Shown here piece after piece: positions 54,501-61,969 of a DNA stretch of 64,000 bases (position 1 is the first letter of the stretch; each line of letters begins with the position of its first letter). Made by a program: the position numbers and the translations under genes. Origin of the DNA: Tumebacillus sp. BK434 (GTDB taxonomy: Bacteria; Bacillota; Bacilli; Tumebacillales; Tumebacillaceae); the NCBI RefSeq assembly GCF_004340785.1, contig NZ_SLXS01000001.1:248001-312000 (forward strand). The letters run 5' to 3'. A model generated the notes under the pieces. That model saw nothing but the letters and a program-made list of their open reading frames with translations, was not told where the DNA came from and made no database searches.

Positions 54501-57500
54501 GTGTGGATCAGGTCGGCGCATACGATCATTTCTTCGAGCTGGGCGGCCACTCGCTGCTCGGGGCGCGGCTGGTGTCCCGCGTCCGCGAAACGTTTGCGGC
54601 GGAACTGCCACTGCGGGCGCTGTTCGAACACCCGACGGTGGCCGGACTGGCCCGCTTGCTGACCGGCGACGACCCGCGCATCACGGGCGTGCAATTGCCA
54701 CCGCTCTTGAAAGCGGGGCGCGGCGACGCGATTCCGCTGTCCTACGCCCAGCAGCGGTTGTGGTTCCTCGACCAACTGACGCCGGGCAACAGCGCCTACA
54801 ACATGCCGGCCGCCTTCAAATTGCACGGGAAGCTCGATCTGGACGCGGTGCGCCGCAGCTTCAATGAGATCGTGCGCCGCCATGAAGCGCTGCGCACCGC
54901 CTTCCAAGTCATGGACGAGCAGGCGGTGCAGGTGATCGCGCCGCCGGCGGGGCTGGATGTGCGGATGATCGACCTGAGCGCTTTGCACGACAGCGAGCGG
55001 GAAGCGGAGCTCAAGCGGCTGGCACACCAAGACGCGACCGCTCCGTTCCACTTGCAGCAAGGGCCGCTCTTGCGCGCTGCCTTGGTGCGCTTGGACGCAG
55101 ACGAGCACGCTTTGCTCGTCAACATGCACCACATCATCTCCGACGGCTGGTCGATGAACGTGCTGATCCAGGAGTTTGCCGCCCTGTACAGCGCGTTTTC
55201 CCAACAGCAGCCTTCGCCGCTTCCGGAACTGCCTGTGCAGTTTGCCGACTATGCGCTCTGGCAGCGTGGTTGGATGCAAGGCGACATCTTGCACGAGCAG
55301 CTGTCCTATTGGAAAACGAAGCTCGGCGGCGACTTGCCCGTGCTGGAACTGCCGACCGACCGCTCTGCACAGCCCAACCAGGGAGAGAGCGCCCGCGAAG
55401 TCCTGCTCCTGCCCGCTACTGTTGTCCGCCAGCTGAAAAAGCTGAGCCGGGATGCGGGCGCTACGCCGTTCATGACGCTGACGGCCGCTTTCAAAACGCT
55501 GCTCGCCCGCCTGACCGGGCAGGACGACATCATCGTCGGCACCCCGATTGCCGGGCGCGGTCTGGTCGAGACGGAAGGGCTGATCGGCCTGCTGCTGAAC
55601 ACGCTTGCTCTGCGCACCGATCTCTCCTGCGCGCCGACCTTCCGCGAGGTGCTGGAACGGGTGCGCGAAACGACTTTGGAAGCGTTTGCACGGCAGGAAG
55701 TGCCGTTTGAGAAGATCGTCGAGGAGATCCAGCCGGAGCGCAGCCTGCATCGCAACCCGGTGTTCGACGTCATGATCAATTTTGTCAACACGCCGGACAG
55801 TGAGCTGATCCTGCCCGGCTTGACGATCTCCGGGCTGAACGGCGGCGAAGAAACGGCATCGAAATTCATGATGACCTTGTACATCTCCGAACAGGAGGAG
55901 TGTCTGCGCCTGAGTCTGGTCTACCAGTCGGCGCTGTTCTCCCGCGAGCGGATGGCAGGCTTCATGGCACAGTTCCAGTCCCTGCTGGAGCAGGTCAGCG
56001 CTGATGCGGACCGGGCGGTGAGCGCCTACACGCTGCACACGGCAGTATCCCGCGCCCAATTGCCCGACCCGGCGGCTCCGATCCCGGAGCCGCAATACCC
56101 GTCTGTCCGGGAGCTGTTTGCAAAATGGGCGGCAGAAGCGCCTGATCAACTTGCCGTGATGCAAGGGGAGCAGGCGTGGACGTATCGGGACCTGCACGAG
56201 CGCGCCGCCGAACTCGCCCGACTGCTCGCGGCTCACGGCGTGCAATGCGGGGAGCGGGTCGCGATCCTCGGTACGCGCAGCTACGGTTTTGTCGCCGCGA
56301 TGCTCGGCGTGCTGAACAGCGGCGGCGTCCTCGTGCCGATCGACGCAGACCTCCCTCCGGAACGGCAGCAGATGATGGCGGAGCAGTCGCAAGCCCGCTA
56401 TCTGCTTTCGATCTGCGGTGCGGCTCGCACCTTGGACTGGCCCGCTTATGACATCCTCCGTCTCGATCCGGCAACGGGCCGTGTTCTGGAAAAAACGGCC
56501 CCGCCAGACTTCGCGCTGCCCGAGCTGTCCCCGGACGACCCGGCTTACATTTTCTTCACCTCCGGCACCACGGGCGTGCCAAAAGGCGTCTTGGGCACGC
56601 ACAAAGGGCTCAACCACTTCCTCGCCTGGCAGCGCAGCACGTTTGGCATCAGCCCGAGCGACCGCGTGGCGCAACTGATTCACCTGTCGTTCGATGCGGT
56701 GCTGCGCGATGTGTTCCTGCCGCTGACCAGCGGCGCGACGCTCTGCCTGCCCGATGTGACCGACGACCTCGGCGCCGACGTGATCCTGCCGTGGCTGGAG
56801 CGGACAGGCGTCACTGTGCTGCACACTGTACCGTCTGTCGCTCAAGCGTGGACGGCCGACGGCACGGACGGCGTCACCTTGCGCTCGCTGCGCCAACTGT
56901 TCCTCGCAGGCGAACCTTTGACCGACGTGTTGGTCAACCGTCTGCGCAGCGCGTTCCCGGCGCTCGGCGACATCATCAACCTCTACGGCCCGACCGAGAC
57001 GACGATGGTCAAATGCTGGTATGTCGTACCGCAGGAGCCGCTGGCAGGGATGCAACCGGCAGGCACTCCGTTCCCGGAGACGCAGGCGCTTGTGCTGAAC
57101 GCAGCCGGGCAGCTCGCCGGGATCGGCGAACAGGGAGAGATCGTCCTGCGCACGCCGTTCCGCACGCTTGGCTATATCAACGCGCCGGAAGAGAACAAGC
57201 GGTTCGCGCCGAACCCGTTTCGCCCGCACGACCCGGCCGACCTGCTGTATCACACCGGCGACAAAGGGCGCTACCGCCCGGACGGCAGCTTGGAAATCCT
57301 CGGCCGCGTCGACGATCAGGTCAAAGTGCGCGGCGTGCGGATTCATCTGCACGAAGTGACCGCCGTGCTCCTGCGCCACGAGGCGGTCGACGCCTGCGCC
57401 GTGATCGACTGGCAGGACGACAGCGGTCAAACGCAGCTCGCCGCCTACAGCGTGCTCAAACCGGGGCAGGAAGCGACCGCACAAGACCTGCGCACTCATC

Positions 57501-57955
57501 TGGAGCGCCACCTGTTGGCGGCGATGGTGCCTGGCGTCTACCTGTTCCTCGACGACCTGCCACGGCTCGCAAACGGCAAAATCAACCGCAAAGCCCTGCC
57601 GAAGCCGAAGCGCGGCCGCGGCGATGCGGCCGCCTATGTCGCGCCGCGAAACGCTGTGGAAGACAAACTGGCCGCGATCTTCTGCGAAGTGCTGAGTGTG
57701 GAAAAAGTTGGCGTACACGACAACTTTTTCACGCTTGGCGGCCATTCGCTGCTCGCCACCCAGCTCGTCTCCCGCATCCGCCTCAGCTTCGAAGTGGAAC
57801 TGCCGCTGAGCGCCCTGTTCGAACGCCCCACTGTCGCCGGACTGGCCGTGGCGGTGGAAGAGCAGAAACAGGCGCCGCAGCCGCCAGTCTTGACGATCAG
57901 CGACGCGCCGATCAAACGCTTAGAACGCGGGAAGAAAACAAAACCCAGAAACTAG
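51512..57955 (+). CDS. Two-module NRPS without thioesterase (C-A-T, C-A-T), 2147 aa
   Basis: I start at ATG 51512, which has GGAGGTG at the same distance as in the 37778 gene; the in-frame TTG at 51488 lies upstream of that ribosome site. The N-terminus is MMEELWYDTEIEDIQMP. Module 1: C HHIISDG; A (472-968) D-A-L-F-L-S-L-S-V, unassigned; T Ser1014. Module 2: C HHIISDG; Z-type A (1527-2033) D-A-R-H-F-A-L-M-V; T Ser2079. It ends with a short basic tail (SDAPIKRLERGKKTKPRN) and no TE. The next gene begins 12 bp later and supplies a proline module plus TE, so the pair forms one line, X-Z-Pro. The tail is the likely docking end, and its look-alike inside the 17515 protein marks a fusion point there. 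Confidence 0.95.
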   Translation: MMEELWYDTEIEDIQMPLSFAQQRLWLLDQLAPGSPLYNIPLVMRLTGNLNVQALEKSYNEMIFRHESLRTVFTQIEGEPVQLIREAIPLPIKILDIQDAKDVEAEIHEIAAAERARPFDLEKGPLSRLQLLKSGPEEHVLLLTMHHIISDGWSLNVFIQEIGLLYRAFSTGRPSPLSELSIQYADYACWQRDNLQGEALEEKRAYWREKLGGELSVLQLPTDRPRPAVQTHRGHVVDLSAPQALMEKLHAIGRREGATAYMVYLAAFKVLLSRYSGQTDLLVGSPVAGRNNTQLEPLIGFFINTLVMRTDLSGDVTFTELLRRVKRTTLDAFAHQDVPFEMLVADLQPERNLSHSPLFQVMFALQNTPAGNLEVEGITFEQLLVEGDTAKFDLTLNLQELSDRLHITFEYNADLFDAATVLRMGGHFVRLLTAIAGQPDAEIAALPLLSAVETERVLIEWNRTAEDLPELPVPALFEQQAARTPEKTALLVAGQTVTYRELNERANRLARRLQAIGIRSGQLVGVALERSAELYIALLAIGKAGAAYVPFDTSYPAERLSYMLADSGVEAMLTVQKLAGLLPAHDAQMLLLDDPQTRSALAQESGADLPLSATADSAAYVMYTSGTTGTPKGILIPHRGIVRLVYGPRAAFPYTADDMAMQYAPISFDASTLEIWGALLNGATLFVYPPYQASVEELGQAVQYQGVTALFLTAGLFHQMVDTHPEGLRGLRLLASGGDVISAPHVQKVVGQLGIPFFNLYGPTEVTSVTTAHEVRTAAEAGTSLPIGRPIANTTAYVLDSRMQPVPIGVAGELHVGGSGLAIGYLNHPELTEQKFVPSPFQPGERLYKTGDLVRWLADGTLEFRGRLDQQVKIRGFRIEPGEVEAAIEQHPAVLRSAVMAREDVPGLKRLVAYLILEPAADCDAVSLRVFLLDKLPDYMVPSAFVVLEEFPLNANQKIDYRALPVPEGGLERTAEYVAPRTEAEVKVAALYAELLGVDQVGAYDHFFELGGHSLLGARLVSRVRETFAAELPLRALFEHPTVAGLARLLTGDDPRITGVQLPPLLKAGRGDAIPLSYAQQRLWFLDQLTPGNSAYNMPAAFKLHGKLDLDAVRRSFNEIVRRHEALRTAFQVMDEQAVQVIAPPAGLDVRMIDLSALHDSEREAELKRLAHQDATAPFHLQQGPLLRAALVRLDADEHALLVNMHHIISDGWSMNVLIQEFAALYSAFSQQQPSPLPELPVQFADYALWQRGWMQGDILHEQLSYWKTKLGGDLPVLELPTDRSAQPNQGESAREVLLLPATVVRQLKKLSRDAGATPFMTLTAAFKTLLARLTGQDDIIVGTPIAGRGLVETEGLIGLLLNTLALRTDLSCAPTFREVLERVRETTLEAFARQEVPFEKIVEEIQPERSLHRNPVFDVMINFVNTPDSELILPGLTISGLNGGEETASKFMMTLYISEQEECLRLSLVYQSALFSRERMAGFMAQFQSLLEQVSADADRAVSAYTLHTAVSRAQLPDPAAPIPEPQYPSVRELFAKWAAEAPDQLAVMQGEQAWTYRDLHERAAELARLLAAHGVQCGERVAILGTRSYGFVAAMLGVLNSGGVLVPIDADLPPERQQMMAEQSQARYLLSICGAARTLDWPAYDILRLDPATGRVLEKTAPPDFALPELSPDDPAYIFFTSGTTGVPKGVLGTHKGLNHFLAWQRSTFGISPSDRVAQLIHLSFDAVLRDVFLPLTSGATLCLPDVTDDLGADVILPWLERTGVTVLHTVPSVAQAWTADGTDGVTLRSLRQLFLAGEPLTDVLVNRLRSAFPALGDIINLYGPTETTMVKCWYVVPQEPLAGMQPAGTPFPETQALVLNAAGQLAGIGEQGEIVLRTPFRTLGYINAPEENKRFAPNPFRPHDPADLLYHTGDKGRYRPDGSLEILGRVDDQVKVRGVRIHLHEVTAVLLRHEAVDACAVIDWQDDSGQTQLAAYSVLKPGQEATAQDLRTHLERHLLAAMVPGVYLFLDDLPRLANGKINRKALPKPKRGRGDAAAYVAPRNAVEDKLAAIFCEVLSVEKVGVHDNFFTLGGHSLLATQLVSRIRLSFEVELPLSALFERPTVAGLAVAVEEQKQAPQPPVLTISDAPIKRLERGKKTKPRN
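56091..57610 (+). repeat. Z-type adenylation domain, copy 6
   Basis: A domain of module 2 in the 51512 gene: RSYGFVAAMLGVLNSGGVLVPID, FDAVLRDVFLPL, YGPTETTMVKC, and the pocket D-A-R-H-F-A-L-M-V. It is close to copies 1 and 5 in sequence. Here Z is passed to a separate protein rather than to an internal C domain. Confidence 0.8.
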
Positions 57956-57967
57956 GTAGGTGACATC

Positions 57968-60900
57968 ATGGATCGCAAAACAGACCTGTTGCAACGACGC
58001 TCCAACCTGTCTGCTGACAAGCGGGCACTGCTCGAAAAACGGCTGCGCGGCGAAATCAAAACTGCCGCGCAGACCGGCATCGCCAAGCGCGAGTCTGCCG
58101 AACGGGCCGCGCTCTCCTTTGCCCAAGCCCGCTTGTGGTTCCTCGACCGCTTGCAGCCGGGCAACCCTGTCTACAACGTGCCATCGATCATCAAGATGCG
58201 CGGACAGTTGCGTTTGGATGTTCTGACCCGCAGTCTAAATGAAATCCTTTCCCGTCACGAAGCGCTCCGCACCACGTTTCGCTCCGAAGGCGGCGTGCCG
58301 TACCAAGCGATCGCCGAGGAGTTGAAGCTGACGATCCCGGTGCTCGACATCGGGGAAGCGGACTGGCGCCCAGTTGCCCGAACAGAAGCAGCGAGACCGT
58401 TCGATCTGGAAAAGGGGCCCTTGCTGCGGGCGACTTTGCTGCGCGTGGCGGAGGAGGAGCACATCCTGCTGCTCACCTTGCACCACATCGTCGCGGACGG
58501 CTGGTCGCTCGGCGTGCTGTTGCAGGAGATGACAGCGCTGTATGATGCGTTTTATCACGGCAAGCATTCGCCGCTGCCAGAGCTGCCGATCCAATATGCC
58601 GACTACGCCAAATGGCAGGGGGAGCAGGGCGATCTGCTGCAAAGACAGCTCAGCTACTGGAAGCAGCAGCTCGGCGACAACCCGCCGGCTCTGCAACTCG
58701 CCACCGACCATCCGCGTCCGGTCAAGCAGTCCATGCGTGGCGCGCAAAAAAAGCTCCCGCTGCCCGACGAGCTGCCCGCCCGGCTGAAAGAGCTGTGCGA
58801 GCAAGAAGGCGTGACCTTGTTCATGCTGCTGTTGGCGGCGTACCACGTGCTCTTGCACCGCTACACGGCGCAGGAGGACATCTCGATCGGCACGCCGATC
58901 GCCGGACGAAGCAGGGGGGAGATGGAAGGGCTGATCGGCCTGTTCATCAACTCCCTGTCCTTGCGCGTACAGGTTGCGGGCGAGCGGACGTTCCGCGAGG
59001 TGCTGCAGCAGGTGCGCCAAGTGTCGCTCGATGCGTTCGCGAATCAGGACGTTCCTTTTGAAAAAGTGGTCGAAGAACTGCAAGTCGAGCGCAGTTTGAG
59101 CCAGACGCCGCTCTTCCAAGCGTTCTTCCGCCATCTGCCCGAGCTGTACACGGAGATGCACCTGCCGGAACTGACCTGGCTGCCCGTGCCGGTGGAAGTG
59201 GAGACCTCGATGTTCGACCTCTCGCTCACCGTCGGCGACACCAACGGCAGCCTGTCCTGCACGCTCGACTACAGCCCCGACCTGTTCGACGGGCAGACGA
59301 TCGAGCGCATGCTGGCACACTACCGCGAACTGCTGGCCAGCGTCGTCAGCAGCCCGGAACAGCCGGTCAGCGCTCTCAACCACATCCCGCCCGTCGAGCG
59401 CCGGACGCTCGACCTGCTCGGCAAGGGGAGTGAGGCTGTTTGGCAAGAGGGTCTCCTCGTCCACCAGATCTTTGAAGCCCAAGCGGCAAGCACACCTGAC
59501 GCCCCGGCGATTCTCATGGGCGATGACAGCATCACCTACGCCGAGCTCAACGAAAGAGCGAACCTTCTGGCATACCGGCTACAAGCCCAAGGCATTCGCC
59601 CCGGCGACCTCGTCGGCATCCGCCTCGAACGTTCGCCCGAGCTGATCATCAGTATCCTGGGCGCATTAAAAGCAGGCGCAGGCTACGTTCCGATCGACCC
59701 GACCCACCCGCAGGAGCGTCAGGAGTACATTTTGCAAGATGCCAAACTATCTGCCTTGATCACCGAGTCGAACTCTATGGCAAGTTCATCTGAAACTATC
59801 ATGCTGAATCCAATCGCTTCCATCGCATCTCAGCCAAACGCCGACAAGTTTGAAAACCCTGTTGTCAGGCCCGACCATCCCATCTACGTCCTCTACACCT
59901 CGGGCACGACCGGCCAGCCCAAAGGCGTCGTCATGCCGCACCGCGCCATCGCCAACCTGATCTGCTGGCAACTGCAAGACGCGCGCTTCGCAGCAGGGCA
60001 GAGAACCCTCCAATACGCGACCGTCACCTTCGACGTGTCGGTGCAGGAGATCTTCTCCACCCTCTGCTCCGGCGGCACGCTCGTGCTGATCGGTGAAGAT
60101 GTGCGCCGCGACCCGATGCGGATGATCTCGTATCTGTCCGGGCAGCGCGTCGAGCGCCTGTTCCTGCCGTACGTCGCCTTCCAGCAGCTCGCCGAGACGG
60201 CAGAAGCGATGCCCGATGCACAGCTGCACTTGACAGAGATCTTCACCGCAGGCGACCAGCTCCAGCTCACCGCGCCGATTCGCAGCTTGCTGCAGCGCCT
60301 GCCCGGCTGCACGCTGTACAACCACTACGGCCCGACCGAGTCGCACGTGGTGACATCCTACCGCCTGCCAGACACGGCAGCAGACACCTTGCCGCCGATC
60401 GGCCGCCCGATCGCCGGTGCCGGAGTGCGCATTCTGGACGCGAACGGCCGACTTGCCCCGCTCGGCGTGCCCGGCGAGCTGTGCCTCGGCGGCGTGTGTC
60501 TGGCCGAGGGCTACCTCAACCGCCATGACCTGACCGCCGAGCGCTTTGTCCTGCACGAAGGACAGCGCTTCTACAAAACGGGCGACCGCGCCCGCTGGCG
60601 TCCCGACGGCAACCTGGACTACCTCGGCCGCCTCGACCACCAAGTCAAAATCCGCGGCTACCGCATCGAGCCGGGCGAGATCGAAAGCATGCTCCGCCAG
60701 CATCCGAACGTGCTCGAAGCTGCGGTCATCCCGCACGAACTCACGCCGGGCGACAAGCGGCTTGTCGCGTACTATGTCAAGCGCAGCGAACCGGCGCCGA
60801 CCGCAGGCGAGCTGCGCGCACACTTGCAGAGCAGGTTGCCAGAATATATGATTCCGTCCCTGTTCCTGCCGCTCGACGCCATGCCGCTCAATGCCAATCG

Positions 60901-61957
60901 CAAGCTCGACCGCCGTGCGTTGCCGTCTCCGGCAGGCATCCGCCTCGAAGCGGAGCAGACCCGCGTCGCCCCGCGCAGCGACCTTGAGCGCGAATTGGTG
61001 CAGATCTGGGAACAGCTGCTCGGCGTGACCGGCATCGGCGTCACCGACAACTTTTTCAGCCTCGGCGGACACTCGCTGCTCGCTGTGCGCCTGATGACGC
61101 AGATCGCCGCCCGTTTCCGCCAATCGCTTCCGCTGGCCACCCTGTTCGAAGGCGGCACCGTCGAGCATCTGGCCGACCTGCTGCGCCAAGAGCGCGCCAA
61201 ACGCTGGTCGCCGCTGGTCGGCATTCAGCCGCACGGCACCCGGACGCCTTTTTTCTGCATCCATGCGGTGGGCGGCACCGTGTTCAGCTATTCCGCGTTG
61301 GCGCAAACGCTCGGCCCTGATCAGCCCTTCTACGGCCTGCAAGCCTGCGGTCTTGAGCCGGAAGAAGAGCCGCTGACCAGCATCGAAGAGCAGGCCGCCG
61401 CCTATCTCGCCGCGATCCGCTCCGTCCAGCCGCAGGGCCCGTACCGCATCGGAGCCTGGTCGCTCGGCGGCACCATCGCCTACGAACTGGCGCACCAGTT
61501 GACCCGGCAAGGGGAGCGGGTGGAACTGCTGGCGCTCTTTGATTCGCTTGCCCCGGTGGCAGAGTATCAAATGCAAGCGGACAGCCTGACCCTGCTCGCC
61601 CTGTTCGCCCGCGACCTGCTCGGCGGCCGCGACCCGGAAGTGCCTTCTGAAGCGATTGAAAGCGAAGAGCAGGCGCTTCAGTTCCTGCAGCGCCAACTTC
61701 CGTTCCCGATCGAGCTCGACAACTTGCGCCGCCTCTGGTCGGTCTTCAAAGCGAACATCCAAGCCTACACCAAGTATCAGCCTGTTCCCTACTCAGGTGA
61801 TCTGCTGCTCTTTCGCTCCAACGCTGCGGGAGACCCGTCCCACGGATGGCAGCAACTGGTGACCGGGGAGTTGCAAATCCAGCACATCGCAGCCGACCAC
61901 TACGGACTGCTGCAAACGCCGCACGTGCAAACACTGGCGGCTGAGATTGCGAACTAG
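57968..61957 (+). CDS. One-module NRPS with thioesterase (C-A(Pro)-T-TE), 1329 aa
   Basis: It follows the two-module gene with a 12-bp gap holding GGTAGGTGA as ribosome site, so the two are co-expressed. The N-terminal leader LSADKRALLEKRLRGE is followed by a C domain (48-478, HHIVADG). The A domain (500-988) has pocket D-V-Q-F-F-A-H-V-V, one change from a known proline code D-V-Q-F-I-A-H-V-V, and the PHRAIANLICWQ and HYGPTESHVV stretches typical of proline activation. Carrier Ser1036. TE (1083-1329): Ser1165 in AWSLGG and His1311 in DHYGLL. It should add proline to the X-Z chain and release the tripeptide. The TE is clearly more distant from the other three in the window, so this gene may have a separate origin. 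Confidence 0.95.
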   Translation: MDRKTDLLQRRSNLSADKRALLEKRLRGEIKTAAQTGIAKRESAERAALSFAQARLWFLDRLQPGNPVYNVPSIIKMRGQLRLDVLTRSLNEILSRHEALRTTFRSEGGVPYQAIAEELKLTIPVLDIGEADWRPVARTEAARPFDLEKGPLLRATLLRVAEEEHILLLTLHHIVADGWSLGVLLQEMTALYDAFYHGKHSPLPELPIQYADYAKWQGEQGDLLQRQLSYWKQQLGDNPPALQLATDHPRPVKQSMRGAQKKLPLPDELPARLKELCEQEGVTLFMLLLAAYHVLLHRYTAQEDISIGTPIAGRSRGEMEGLIGLFINSLSLRVQVAGERTFREVLQQVRQVSLDAFANQDVPFEKVVEELQVERSLSQTPLFQAFFRHLPELYTEMHLPELTWLPVPVEVETSMFDLSLTVGDTNGSLSCTLDYSPDLFDGQTIERMLAHYRELLASVVSSPEQPVSALNHIPPVERRTLDLLGKGSEAVWQEGLLVHQIFEAQAASTPDAPAILMGDDSITYAELNERANLLAYRLQAQGIRPGDLVGIRLERSPELIISILGALKAGAGYVPIDPTHPQERQEYILQDAKLSALITESNSMASSSETIMLNPIASIASQPNADKFENPVVRPDHPIYVLYTSGTTGQPKGVVMPHRAIANLICWQLQDARFAAGQRTLQYATVTFDVSVQEIFSTLCSGGTLVLIGEDVRRDPMRMISYLSGQRVERLFLPYVAFQQLAETAEAMPDAQLHLTEIFTAGDQLQLTAPIRSLLQRLPGCTLYNHYGPTESHVVTSYRLPDTAADTLPPIGRPIAGAGVRILDANGRLAPLGVPGELCLGGVCLAEGYLNRHDLTAERFVLHEGQRFYKTGDRARWRPDGNLDYLGRLDHQVKIRGYRIEPGEIESMLRQHPNVLEAAVIPHELTPGDKRLVAYYVKRSEPAPTAGELRAHLQSRLPEYMIPSLFLPLDAMPLNANRKLDRRALPSPAGIRLEAEQTRVAPRSDLERELVQIWEQLLGVTGIGVTDNFFSLGGHSLLAVRLMTQIAARFRQSLPLATLFEGGTVEHLADLLRQERAKRWSPLVGIQPHGTRTPFFCIHAVGGTVFSYSALAQTLGPDQPFYGLQACGLEPEEEPLTSIEEQAAAYLAAIRSVQPQGPYRIGAWSLGGTIAYELAHQLTRQGERVELLALFDSLAPVAEYQMQADSLTLLALFARDLLGGRDPEVPSEAIESEEQALQFLQRQLPFPIELDNLRRLWSVFKANIQAYTKYQPVPYSGDLLLFRSNAAGDPSHGWQQLVTGELQIQHIAADHYGLLQTPHVQTLAAEIAN

Positions 61958-61969
61958 AGGAGACAACAC

